Shown here: positions 8,739-19,325 of the stretch, in pieces
How the letters are laid out: each line of letters starts with the position of its first letter
Position numbering within the stretch: position 1 is the first letter of the stretch
Assembly (NCBI GenBank): GCA_030789695.1
Contig: CM061132.1
Coordinates: forward strand, 26,817,858-26,881,857
Length of the DNA stretch: 64,000 nt
From: Scilla litardierei
Taxonomy: Eukaryota; Streptophyta; Magnoliopsida; Asparagales; Asparagaceae
Reading direction: 5' to 3'
The notes under the pieces: generated by a model
Told to the model about the DNA's origin: nothing
Database searches by the model: none
What the model saw: only the letters and a program-made list of their open reading frames with translations
Position numbers and translations under genes: made by a program

Positions 8739-11510
8739 ATGTACACGAGATCTACGGCGGACCCCGAAGCTCTATTATTCGATCCCGAGATCGAACGTAC
8801 CGCGCGGAGACTCAGAGCGGAAAGGAGACAATATCCGGAAGGGCAGTTTATGACCAACCGGGAAACTCCCGAAGAATTGGCGGAGAGAATGGCGAGAATA
8901 ATTTCTATTCGCGATAGGCTTCGGCCTAAAACCTCTTCTACTACGTCATCCATCGCCGTGCCGGAGTTGGCGGCCGACAAGAACTTCGAGCTAAAGACGG
9001 GATTGGTGGTTTTGATGCAACAAGACCCATTTCATGGGAACGCTCACGAGAACCCCCACTACCACATCCAATCATTCTTGTCGAAGTGCGCCACTTTCCA
9101 AATGCCGGGGGTCCCGATCGATGCCATCAGACTGCGCCTCTTCCCCTTCACGCTAAAGGACAAAGCACTCTATTGGCTGAGGACGCAAGCTGACGGAGTT
9201 TTCACCTCTTGGGACGGGTTGGCGGATGCATTCATTGATAAATTCTATCCACCATCCAAGACGGTGAAGATCCGGAGCGCTCTCATGTCCTTCAAGCAAG
9301 GACCACATGAGACGCTCTATGAAGCTTGGGAGCGATTTAAGGATTTGCAGCACCAGTGCCCGCACCACAGTATAGAAGATTGGGAGTTAGTGCATAGCTT
9401 CTACAACGGTCTCCAACCGGGGACCAAACAAATTATTGATGCCGCGACGAATGGTGCAATCTTGTCAAAGACTCCAGAGGAAGCTACGGCCCTAATTGAG
9501 GAGATGGCCTCTAATAACCAACAATGGGGCGATGAGCGAGGACACTCTACGTCCTCCTTAAAGCCGACTAGTATCTACAAGGCAAAGGCCGTAGCGGAGC
9601 TTACGAGCAAATTTGATTCTCTCCACAAGGTGGTGGAGAGATTGGAGAAATTCATCACGGAGCCCCAAGGAAGCCCTTCCACCTCCGCGCCGGCAAGCCA
9701 AATGAGTGATTGGCAAGACCAATCTCAAGCCATGTATTCGGGAGGAGAGCAAGGAGAAGGATCCTTGGAGCAAGTGCAATATGTTGCGGGGAACCAAGGT
9801 TATTGGTCCAATCCGGCCGCAAGAAATCACCCGGGATTCTCCTACGCCAACAATGAAGGAGCTTTGAACCCGCCACAACAACCGCCTAATCAAGCTCGAC
9901 CACCACCACCCCAACAACAATACTATCCGCCGAGGGGGCCTACACAACAAAACTTCCAACCAAAGCAACAAGTCCCACCTTATAGGCCTCCCGGATACAA
10001 TCAAGGGTGGAGGAATCAAAACCAAAACCCTCCACAAGCTCCACAACGATCCGATTTCGAAACTAGAGTGGAAGCGTTCATGGTCGAGCAGAATAAGGTG
10101 AATGCTACTTTGAAGGCGGGGCAAGAATCTCTCAATACCGTAGTGGCTCAAATATCGGAGCAATTGGCATTGCTCAACCGGAACACTCAAAGATTGCCGG
10201 CGCAACCGGAGCAAAACCCACGGGGCAACACGGGCCACATCAACGCCGTGGTTGCCGTCACTACTAGAGGCGGGAAGGACACCACCCCCGCCATGATTCC
10301 TATTGAGGAGGCCGTGGAGGAAAGTTTGGAGCCGGTTGAGCCGATAGTCGAGATTGAAAAGGAGAAGGAGCCACAAGACAAGGAGAAATCTAGGGCGGAG
10401 CTATTAATTGAGGAGAGGCGCTTCATGCCACCGGTCCCATTCCCCCAAAGACTAGCGAAAGCGAAAATGGAGAAAAGGCTAGCGAAATTCCTCGAGTATC
10501 TAAGAGGAGTTAGCCTAAATATTCCCTTCCTTGACGCCATCATCGAGATCCCCACATATGCCAAATTCTTGAAGGACTTGATTTCGGGGAGAAAGAGGAA
10601 GGAGAAGATCATGCTAGCCGAGGAGGGCTCTTGGTTCACCAAGAGAGAAAAGGAGCCGGCAAAATTTAAAGATCCGGGGAGTTTTCGGATTCCTTGCACT
10701 TTGGGGGGCGTGCCTCTTCAAAAAGCGTTAGTCGATCTTGGGGCTAGTGTGAGTCTCATGCCCCTCTCCATGTTCTTAAAGCTTAACACCGGGACAAAGT
10801 TGAAACCCACCGACATGCGCATTCAATTAGCCGATGGACGGATAACAAGGCCGGTGGGGATTGCCGAAGACATCCCACTTCAAGTCCCGGGTGGAATATG
10901 CTTGCCATGTGACTTCGTCATCATGGACATTAAGGAGGAGGGAGACACCTCATTGATACTTGGGCGCCCATTCCTCGCCACCGCCGGAGTCATTGTCGAC
11001 GTGCGCGAAGGTACCTTAACCTTGAACGTCGGAAACATTGAGGTGGAGCTCCACATTCCTAAGGCTATGAAGCATATGCCTTATCACGAGGAACTCGATT
11101 ACATGGACCTCCTTGATGAGGTGATAGAGGAGGCGATTCCTCACTCAATTGGTGCCCTTTTTGATGAAGAATTGGATGAAGGCCCGGATTTAGGCCATGA
11201 GGACAATAATGATGATTCCCCCGACTTCTCCGCTGATGAAGATGAAGGCGACGCTGATGTCGCAAGGATTCGAGAGCTCTGCAAGCTCTCGAAATCAAAG
11301 TCTCCAAAGAAAGCTCCGCCGGTACGGAAATCGGCATCGCCGGCTAAGCCGTTGACCGGGGCAAATGCTAGCTTGGGGGAGCCTCCCCCCAACACCATTC
11401 GGGACAAGAGACCTCCGAGGGAGACCGCTACGCCGCTACGTCCGAATCCAAGCGCGCTCCCCGGAAAGTTTGACGGGTGCATCTCATATGCACCAAACAT
11501 CCCGCATTGA
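8739..11510 (+). CDS. H: gag-protease polyprotein (923 aa), intact
   Basis: This is the only long intact retroelement ORF in the window. The capsid-type Retrotrans_gag region spans about residues 100-260 (FPFTLKDKALYWL, WEDRFKDL-like WERFKDLQHQCPHH). A Pro/Gln-rich linker follows (about 380-440), with coiled-coil segments near 440-490. The aspartic protease lies at about 640-770, with catalytic DLGASVSLMP near residue 665 and the flap/ILGRPFLATAG region behind it. The tail is acidic. No CCHC zinc knuckle is seen. A protease ending directly in a stop with no RT behind it makes this a gag-PR-only donor. The start was chosen as the first ATG after the pyrimidine-rich leader, about 150 bp after the PBS. 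Confidence 0.9.
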   Translation: MYTRSTADPEALLFDPEIERTARRLRAERRQYPEGQFMTNRETPEELAERMARIISIRDRLRPKTSSTTSSIAVPELAADKNFELKTGLVVLMQQDPFHGNAHENPHYHIQSFLSKCATFQMPGVPIDAIRLRLFPFTLKDKALYWLRTQADGVFTSWDGLADAFIDKFYPPSKTVKIRSALMSFKQGPHETLYEAWERFKDLQHQCPHHSIEDWELVHSFYNGLQPGTKQIIDAATNGAILSKTPEEATALIEEMASNNQQWGDERGHSTSSLKPTSIYKAKAVAELTSKFDSLHKVVERLEKFITEPQGSPSTSAPASQMSDWQDQSQAMYSGGEQGEGSLEQVQYVAGNQGYWSNPAARNHPGFSYANNEGALNPPQQPPNQARPPPPQQQYYPPRGPTQQNFQPKQQVPPYRPPGYNQGWRNQNQNPPQAPQRSDFETRVEAFMVEQNKVNATLKAGQESLNTVVAQISEQLALLNRNTQRLPAQPEQNPRGNTGHINAVVAVTTRGGKDTTPAMIPIEEAVEESLEPVEPIVEIEKEKEPQDKEKSRAELLIEERRFMPPVPFPQRLAKAKMEKRLAKFLEYLRGVSLNIPFLDAIIEIPTYAKFLKDLISGRKRKEKIMLAEEGSWFTKREKEPAKFKDPGSFRIPCTLGGVPLQKALVDLGASVSLMPLSMFLKLNTGTKLKPTDMRIQLADGRITRPVGIAEDIPLQVPGGICLPCDFVIMDIKEEGDTSLILGRPFLATAGVIVDVREGTLTLNVGNIEVELHIPKAMKHMPYHEELDYMDLLDEVIEEAIPHSIGALFDEELDEGPDLGHEDNNDDSPDFSADEDEGDADVARIRELCKLSKSKSPKKAPPVRKSASPAKPLTGANASLGEPPPNTIRDKRPPRETATPLRPNPSALPGKFDGCISYAPNIPH

Positions 11511-11555
11511 TTGAAAATTATAGGGGGTCGAGCTCACGACCTAAAACGAGCGCTT

Positions 11556-11573
11556 GTCGGGAGGCAACCCGAC
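11556..11573 (+). other. H: hairpin after the gag-PR stop
   Basis: GTCGGG (11556-11561) and CCCGAC (11568-11573) form a perfect 6-bp stem around the loop AGGCAA, 46 bp after the stop. It is followed by a T-rich tract and a candidate 3' splice site TTGACAGG near 11677. I recall GGGAGGCAACCC motifs at this place in other plant elements; the role (splicing, terminator or readthrough) is not known to me. Confidence 0.5.
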
Positions 11574-11838
11574 GGTTTTTGCTTTATTTTCGCTTTTTCT
11601 TTATTTTCGTTTTAGAAATTTTTAGTGTTTTGAGTCATCCGATCAAAAATTTTGTGATAACGGGTCCTATTTTTCTTGACAGGAGAGGAGATAGGTAGAT
11701 CATCATGAGGAGGATGAACGAGACGATGAGGAGCGCCCCAAGAAGGCGTTCGACGCTTAGGAGGAGCATGAAATCGACTGGAGGAAGAAAGACGGAGTTT
11801 AGAGTCCAAACGAAGACAAACAGCAGAATACAAGGCTC

Positions 11839-12185
11839 ACTCGGCCGAGTATACTAGTCACTCGGCCGAGTCCAGAAGTTCGTTCGGCCGAGCCGCTCAC
11901 GAACGAGGGAAGTCTGCTGTACCCAACTCTCTGTTTATTTTCTTGATTTCGATATAACTGCTACTCGGCCGAGTACATATATTCACTCGGCCGAGTAAAA
12001 CGGATACCTTCCTAGGGCGAGTCTTGCCGAGTAGCTTGAGTCACTCGGCCGAATGGACTTACTCCACTCGGCCGAGCATGGCAAAGCCACTCGGCCGTAG
12101 CGATATCGGGGAGAAATCTTTATTTGCCTCGCTCGGCCGAGTGAGTAAAGTCACTCGGCCGAGTCGTAACTTTTTAATATAAAGC
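11839..12185 (+). promoter_or_regulatory. H: internal palindrome cluster with TATA-like box before ORF2
   Basis: Ten full or partial ACTCGGCCGAGT palindromes (exact at 11839, 11860, 11963, 11985 and 12153) are followed within 10 bp by a TATA-like TTTAATATAAAG at 12173-12184. This copies the order found in the LTR U3: palindromes, then TATA. It is therefore proposed as an internal promoter for ORF2, whose proposed ATG is about 540 bp further on. Confidence 0.55.
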
Positions 12186-12720
12186 AAGGGGGGCGAAGTT
12201 TCCGAAAACGAAAAAAAAACCCCTTCGCCCGCGCCCCCTCAGCTTCCCCTCGCCCGATCGCGCCTCGCCCAACACCCACTCGCCCGCGCGCGCCGCCGCT
12301 CGGCCTGCCACCGCCGGCCGACCGTCGCCGCACCCCGCCCGAGTCGCCGCCGGCAACCCCCGTCTCCGATCACCTCCGGTTCGCTTATTTTCACCATTTT
12401 CTTCTCTTTTTGCGTAGTTTTTGAGGATCCGTGTGTCAATCGAACCCCTAACCCGAATCAAGTCACATATCTATCTGTTATACCCCTATTGCTCCATACA
12501 TTTTGATTATTACTCGCTGATATCGCTTTTCCATGCGCATGTTGCTTTTTGGAGCTTAGGGGAGCTCAGGGGAGCTTCTACGGGCTGCTCAGGACTTCGT
12601 GGAGGCGCGGACTTCGCACGCTTCCACTACTTAGCACTCGCGGCGTGTTTGGGTAAACTCTTTCCACTCTTTGTGCACACGCCGCACTTTTCACTTTTTC
12701 GGCGCGCGCTCGGGGCAGAT

Positions 12721-14893
12721 ATGCCGCCCCGGACACGGCCGCGGTCGAAGAGAGCTTCCGCCAAGCGGAAGCGGTCGGATGATGCCGGCCCCTCCCACGA
12801 GTTGGAGGACTCTCCTCCACCGTCCCCCACACACCCCGCACACCCCGCACAGCCTGCAGCGCTCCGCACACCCCGCACAGCCTCTCCCCGCCGATCCACA
12901 GCCACCACCACCGGCTCCACTGGTCGGGCCGCTCGGGATTACGTTCCGAGACGACGCACACCGCGCCGTCTTCGAGCGTATCTCCCAGCGCTCGATCGTA
13001 CCCTCCAGGTTCGCACACCTCGCTGACCTAGGACGCCTGGGGGTACTTGAGGGGATGCTCACGTTGTACGACAACGTGGGCTGGCGAGATTTTTTCCAGG
13101 TGTCGGCGGATACTTTTACCCGTCCGACACTTGAGGTTTTGAGTTCGATCGCCCGGACCGATGAGGGATGCTCATTCCGGTTCATGGATCGAGAGTGCCA
13201 GGTCACTCTCGATATGATGAGAGCATTTTTCTCTTGGCCCGCAGTCCCCGGAGCCGATCGCGGTTATGGCCCCACACATATCCCTCCACCCTCTTTCGAC
13301 GCCGGTGCCTTCTGGGCACGTATCACGGGTCTCCACGCCGCCTTTGACCCTAGTAGGGCCAAGGCCTCGGCCATCGTACATCCCTGCCTACGCATTGCCC
13401 AGCGCCTCATGGCGACTACCTTTTTGGCCAGATATGAGCCGGGCACGATGTCTACGCCAGAGCTTTACATGCTCTATGCGATGACACGTCCCAGAGCTCT
13501 GTCTAGGGATGGAGATGAGCTTGTCCCCGCCGTCGTGATCGATATCGCGGCATGGTACTTAGACCGCATCATTGTATCGGTGGGCGCTCGCTCACCGATA
13601 TGCTGCGGCGGCCTGATTACCCTGCTGGCTCTTATGACCGGCGAGGATTTCCCCGACGACCTGCGACGCGTTCCGGGCCCCACTTCCTTGTCGATAGACG
13701 TTATGGCCCGGATGAAGATGCTGCGTCCGCACGGTGAGCGTCACTGGGTCTGGTTGCACGGCCCCTATGGGGCCGATTACATGATTCTCCCGAGCCCTGC
13801 TCGGACCCAGATTGCACCGGCCCACGTTGACTGGCTCCCAGATATGGATGTCCTCATCCCCGCCGCCTACGTGCTCGAGGCCGAGGAGGCCGAGCAGGGC
13901 CCCGCCGCCCACGCTGCCCAGGCTGCTCCCGCAGACCCTGCTGCACGCCCTGCCGAGCCCGCTGCCGCCCCTGTGGCCCCTCAGCCCACACCTGTCGTTT
14001 CTGCTGCTCCTGACACTTCTGTCCTCACCTCTACCAGTGTCGCGAGTACCCTTGCTGAGCCCACTTCCACCACTGTCACCGCTTCCGAGGCTGTCACCAC
14101 CACTCCCACTTCCACCACTGGCCCCTTGTCTGTCGAGCCTCTTTCTTCTGCCTTCCCCGAGCGCCCGCCGACCGTAGTCGCGAGTGGAGAGCCCTCGTTC
14201 ACCGCGGTCGTGGAGACCATGGTTAGCATGATCTCCGCTGGGGTTACACCTTTTGGACCGCACACTTCTGCCCCAGCGGGAGATTCCTCTGTCTCCACTA
14301 CCGCCGTTTTCTCCGAGAGTGTCGTGGCGTCTGTCCACACTTCTGTGCCACAGACCTCTTTGGCCACCTCGTTGCCTCTTTTGCACGCTTCCTTTGCTGC
14401 CGCCGCCTCCACTTCTCACCGCCCGCCCCGGCCTCACACTGAGGCCCGGCCCACATTTCCTGGCACGGCACCTTTTGTCCCATTCCCTGCTGAGCCCGTT
14501 ACATACTCCACACGCGTACGCCAGCCTCGCCCTGCGCAGCCTAGACCGGTGCGTCCCTCTGCACCACCCCCGCCCGACACTACACTGCAGAGCATACGTG
14601 CTCTTGAGTTGGCGGTGAGCGGTCTTAGAGGAGACCTTAGGACCCTGTCCTCCACCGTCTCTACGATGGCTGGACGCTTTGACCTGATCCCTCAGATCCA
14701 CTACTGCCTGACACAGATCTTAGAGCGTCTCCCGCGCGTACCCCCACCCACCCAGCAGGTTCCCACACACACTCCCACACACGCTCGACCTGCTTCCACT
14801 TCCGCTTCCACCCCAGCTCAGCAGCCCACACCACCACCACCACCACCACCTCCTCCGCCTCAGGACGGAGACGGCGCGGCACCGCCTTCTTAG
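12721..14893 (+). pseudogene. H: Athila-type ORF2, long ORF with an N-terminal frameshift
   Basis: A continuous 740-codon frame ends at 14893. Its conserved core (GWRDFFQVSADTF, ECQVTLDMMRAFFSW, AWYLDRII) looks like the ATHILA ORF family (Pfam ATHILA type). The natural start is probably the ATG at 12721 in another frame, which gives a basic MPPRTRPRSKRASAKRKRS terminus; the frame changes inside a CACCCCGCA direct-repeat tract (12830-12890). A long Ala/Pro/Ser/Thr-rich linker, a short coiled coil (LELAVSGLRGDLRTL) and a poly-Pro tail complete the protein. I see no signal peptide or clear membrane segment, so an envelope role is not supported. Function is unknown. Confidence 0.7.
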
Positions 14894-16855
14894 GCACTCT
14901 TGATGCCTTTATCCATTCCTGCCGTTGTGCTGCCCGTCTCTGCTGGGTCCTGATGCACTTTTGTCCACCCCCCTCCCCTCACCTTTTTGTGATTCTCATT
15001 TGCCGTCTCTTTATATATCTTTTTTGGGAGAGAGGGAGAGCTTTTGGTGACCCATTTTTACTCGTATCACTCATATCTGTGCATGCATCATATCCACATC
15101 ATATTTTCGTTTCTTTATTTTTCGTTTTATTCTCTTTTTTTTCTTTCCATCATGCATGCATCCTCACTTGCCCCTCTCATTACATGTCTCTCTGTGTGCC
15201 ACACTTTGCACATTGAGGACACTGTGCACTTTAGCTTGGGGGAGTGAGCTCTCACGTTCTTTTTCGATTTGCCACCCTTATTTTTAGTTTTTTTTTCCAC
15301 ACCGTTTTTCACTTTTGCACTTATTTTTCATTATTTTTTTTCATTTATCTTGCCATGCATCACGTTTTTCTTATTTTCCTGTGTGCCGCATTGCATAGTT
15401 CTATTTTACTTTATCTTTATTTCTTTTTCATCTCATGCTAGAGATGAATTTTCTGTGATGATGTCTACGTGGAGTTAGCTTATTCTATATGCATGCTATA
15501 TTTGTCGTGTCTTAGATTTCATTTCTGATATCATATGCTATGACTCGCTTGCATTTAGAAATAGGAGCCCACACTTTTTCCTTATGAAAATGGATGAAAT
15601 TTTATTATTAGCTGAGCCTGAATATTCATATGTATGCTATCACAGAAAACACACCAAGATTCACGCATTGAATGCCTATATCTGGAGTACTGACTTCTTT
15701 TCCTTTATCACTTCTATATGCATGAATTGTACACTTCACTTCCGGATGATTGAATGATGGTTAGCTATGATATATCTGGATTAGTTAGCTTTTTTGTGAT
15801 CGAAACTGAGTAGATTAGATTACCCTGCTGAAGTTGTCGTGCATGTCTTATAGAGTGAGCCGAGAGTTATATTTATTTCTCTCCACAAATCTTGAACATC
15901 ATTTCTCTACTTTTAAAATCATTGGTGAATCTCCCCTTAGTGATTCTATTTTATGGCATTTCCCCCGCTATTAATTCCTAGCTCCAAATCTCTTATTCCA
16001 AAAAAAAAAAATATATAATAAAAGAGAGAAGAACATTCTCGTATATCATTATCTCTCTTTGAATTGGGATCATTGTATATATGAAAAAGAAAAAAAAAAA
16101 AAGAGAAAAAAAAAGAGAAAAGAGAGAAAAGAGGAAAAATCCGCAATAGAAGATCCCGTCTCGCTTACTTTCTTTCTTCTTTCTCTTCTTTGCCTTTGGA
16201 GCTATATAAAAATGGGGATGTAAATATTTTTGTGCCACCACGTTTATAGATAAGCTTGGGGGAGGAGATCCATTGATGTGTGAGAGAGCGACTACTTGAC
16301 ATTGCACGACAACCTAGGCTAAGTAATATTCTATACTCGGTGAGATTGTTTCTAGCTTTACGAAATCCAGAAATCTAAGCCTAGCATTCATTTCATGAAA
16401 CCCATACTTTTCTATTCTCTCTATTCTATGATGTGATACTCTTATACTCCAGATAGAAAGCGTTCAATTGAAAAGTGTGTGATCTGAGACTTGTATACCG
16501 CTTTAGATGATTCAGGCGATGTTAATTTTAAAATCATTCCGTTTTTCATGATTATACCATTGTTCGTGGGTTTTCTATTTTCTACTTGCACTATTCTACT
16601 ATGATATCAAAATGAGATTCTTTGACATGTATTTCTCACTCGGTGCATGCTATAAGAGTAGGTGAAACCCACGTCCTGAGAAAATGATCTAGCATCCTAC
16701 CTCTTCTTTCTTTCTTTCTTTATTTTCGTTTGGTTTTCATTCTTCTTCGTTTTTCATTTTTTTTCGTTTTTCGCCGTTTTCGTTTTCCGAATCCACCGGG
16801 TTCGCTTTTTACTTATCTTCCTCGAGGACGAGTAAGAGGCAAGCTTGGGGGATTT
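14894..16855 (+). other. H: 3' untranslated region with repeated purine tracts
   Basis: There is no gene. Position 15211 begins a block, CATTGAGGACACTG then TTTAGCTTGGGGGAGTG to 15248, also found in B and C. A second AGCTTGGGGGAGGA lies at 16254-16265. A long purine run (about 16080-16140) lies between. The true polypurine tract, AAGCTTGGGGGATTT at 16841-16855, abuts the 3' LTR. Confidence 0.75.
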
Positions 16856-18673
16856 TGATCACTCCTTATTTTACACCCTTTTCCCGCATGTTTGCATGTC
16901 ATTTTGATCGCCCAAATCATGTTTTTCACGATATATCGACGATATTGCGATGCTTTTCACGATTTGTTGTTTTTGTCGCATTTCAGGTGATTTGGCGCGA
17001 TTAGGAGTGATCTCGAGATGCGTGTAATCTAGACGGCCACCGACGACCTCCCCGAGGGGTATTTTGCTGTTGGAGAGGAGCGGAAGAAGAATGGACGTCG
17101 CCGGAGCGACGAGGAGGCCAAAACGACCAGTTTGGGCATTTTTTGTGTCCCACTCAGCCGAGTGGAGGAGCCACTCGGCCGACCAGCGAGACACTGCTCG
17201 GCCGACCCGTTCAGACACGACTTCCATGTGTACTCGGCCGAGCGACGGAGACCACATCGGCCGAGTGACGATACCACGTCCGCCCGAGTGGCGCCCAGAC
17301 GAAGGCCCTCAAAAAGACCGAAGTTACTGTTTTTCGGCCATCTGAGCTTCAGAAGACCCACTCGGCCGAGTGGCAAATCCCGTCCGCCCGAGTGAAGTGA
17401 AGCCATCGGCCGAGTGACGACAACTCACTCGGCCGAGCCACCCCCGAACTGAAGACCCCTGAAGTCCCCGACTTACTGGAAAATTGACAGGGTTTTCACT
17501 CGGCCGAGCGACTTTTGTCACTCGGCCGAGTGCGATGCGCAGCCTGTAGCGAAATTTGCGGAAAACAGGCTGTGCAGGGGCGTTTTGGTCAGGATTTTTA
17601 GACGATTTTTGGGGCTATTTAAGCTCTGTTTTTACCCTAGTTTTGAGAGCCTCCTCTCAGATTTTTTGCAGCTTTTTGAGTCTACTTTTTAGCTTTATAA
17701 ATTGTGATTGGTGAAGAGAAAAACTTGGATTTTTGTTGGGTTGATTGAAGATCTACATTGGTTTGCACTTTTCTTCCCCAAAAATTCTATTTTTATTGTT
17801 TATATCATTGTTGTGATGAATTCCATTGTCTATTTCTTTGCCAATTATTGTGCTATTGCTATGATTAGTGAGTAGTCTCCACGTCTTGGGGCGTGGGGAT
17901 GAACCCTACGAGCCCAATTTCGTATTTGTGTTGAATTGGTAGGAATTGAGCTAGGACTGTTATTAGGGATTAGATTGGGATCGAATTACTACGGATAGCT
18001 AGGTATTCACATCAATTGGGATTTGCAAGAGATTGGATCCCAATTCGATGGGAAGCCCTAGAAATCCGAATTGGGTTGAGGTCGGATTTTCGAAGCATCG
18101 GTTTGCAAGAGATTGGACCGATGCCAGGATCTCCGGTTGCAATTCCGTGCCGATACCCGTTTGCAAGAGATTGGACGGGTAGGAACTATCCTAATCTAGA
18201 TTGTGGACCAAGTTTGCAAGAGATTGGGCTCGGTGCGCAATTGGACGATGATGTTGATCCTAATGCTAGCTTCCCTAGGCTAGGGTTTGCAAGAGATTGG
18301 ACCCAAACCCAGGATAGCTATAGACTGGCAACAGCGCGAGAGCGTGAGCCTGGTTCCACATTTAGTTGCAACTAGTTCATCCGAATTTTCATCCTAGCGA
18401 TTTCGATACCGGCGAACCACAATTGTGAAATACGGTGAGTAGTGGGGATTCCCCATTCCCTAGGCGTTCTCTATTTGATTTGATATTTCGCACTTTTGTC
18501 TGACGATTGTGACAGGATTGGCCAAGGCAATTATCCCTCTAAATAGCCAGGTTGATTAGGAGCAAGCACGGTCATTCGTCCTCCCTGTGTTCGATACCCG
18601 CTCGCCGCTATACCGTGCGCTTGCGGTAAAACTACAACCGTCGCCTCGGGACGTGTACGCCGGGGCGCGATCA
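16856..18673 (+). repeat. H: 3' LTR
   Basis: It has the same length as the 5' LTR (1818 bp) and is nearly identical, ending GCGATCA before TSD GGTCG (18674-18678). It repeats the palindromes, the TATA-like box and the five hairpins. Confidence 0.93.
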
Positions 18674-18678
18674 GGTCG

Positions 18679-19325
18679 CCATCTGTATATGGTTATAGCC
18701 TGAAAAGGCATCCAAAAATTTAGGAATTCATACCTTGAGGCATTGTCCACCAGATGGTCGATCCTTGGCAGCGGAAAGCTATCCTTTGGGCAGACCTTGT
18801 TGAGGTCGGTGAAGTCCATGCACATTCTCTGTTTGTCGCTGGGCTTCTTCACCATCACTACATTAGCGAGCCAGTCAGGATAGCTCACCTTTCTAATGAA
18901 TTTGGCTTCGAGGATCCGCTCCACCTCTTCTCCCGCAGCCCGCATCTTCTCTCCCCAGAGCTCCTCTTCTTCTGCCAAACAGGGCGGGCTTCATGGTCGA
19001 TGTGCAGCTCATGTGCGATCATCGCCTTGTCGACTCCCGGCATCTCTGAGGGTGTCCACACAAAAATGTCGGCATTCTCCCTGAGGAGGTCGACCAGCCC
19101 TGCCCTCAGCTTCGCGGTCAGCTTCGTGTCGATCGACACAGTTTTGCCTGCTTCTTCTGCCAGGAGCACCTCCTCTACACCCTCCTTCGGGGTTGGTCGC
19201 TGATGTTCAAAGTCCTCCCGACCATCGAGGAGTTCGGCCAACAAAGTTTGCTCGGACAGGTTCCGCTGGAGTTCGCCCTTCTCGCCTCTGGCCTTCTTGA
19301 TCGACAAACCTCTGAAGGTGGCCAC
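18679..19325 (-). pseudogene. A: pol, first half (pre-RT linker and RT fingers)
   Basis: From 19325 down: a linker with LRENADIFVWTPSEMPGVD, then RT with FIRKVSYPDWLANVVMVKK and DFTDLNKVCPKDSFPLPRID, breaking off at the H insertion. The RT continues at 6740. The segment follows the gag end within a few hundred bases and the DxG protease that belongs between them is not present, so A has suffered an internal deletion. Frameshifts are present near 18950. Confidence 0.85.

Larger units (their letters stand above)
6746..18673 (+). mobile_element. H: Athila-like Gypsy element, RT-less, recent insertion
   Basis: Two 1818-bp LTRs (6746-8563, 16856-18673) start TGATCACTCC and end GCGCGATCA, with a perfect TSD GGTCG at 6741-6745 and 18674-18678. 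Order inside: tRNA-Asp-type PBS, gag-protease ORF, spacer with palindromes, Athila-type ORF2, long 3' UTR, purine tract. There is no RT, RNase H or integrase, so the element is non-autonomous although gag-protease is intact. I count about eight differences between the LTRs, mostly C/T or G/A. It sits inside the RT of A. Confidence 0.93.

Noticed and set aside
9558..10376. 272-codon antisense frame inside H gag
   Set aside because: It is a shadow of the gag reading frame with Leu/Arg-rich composition and no domain.
12671..12720. Upstream ATG of the 740-codon frame in H
   Set aside because: The frame before the CACCCCGCA repeats reads as Arg/His/Pro-rich noise, while the frame from 12721 gives a plausible protein start.
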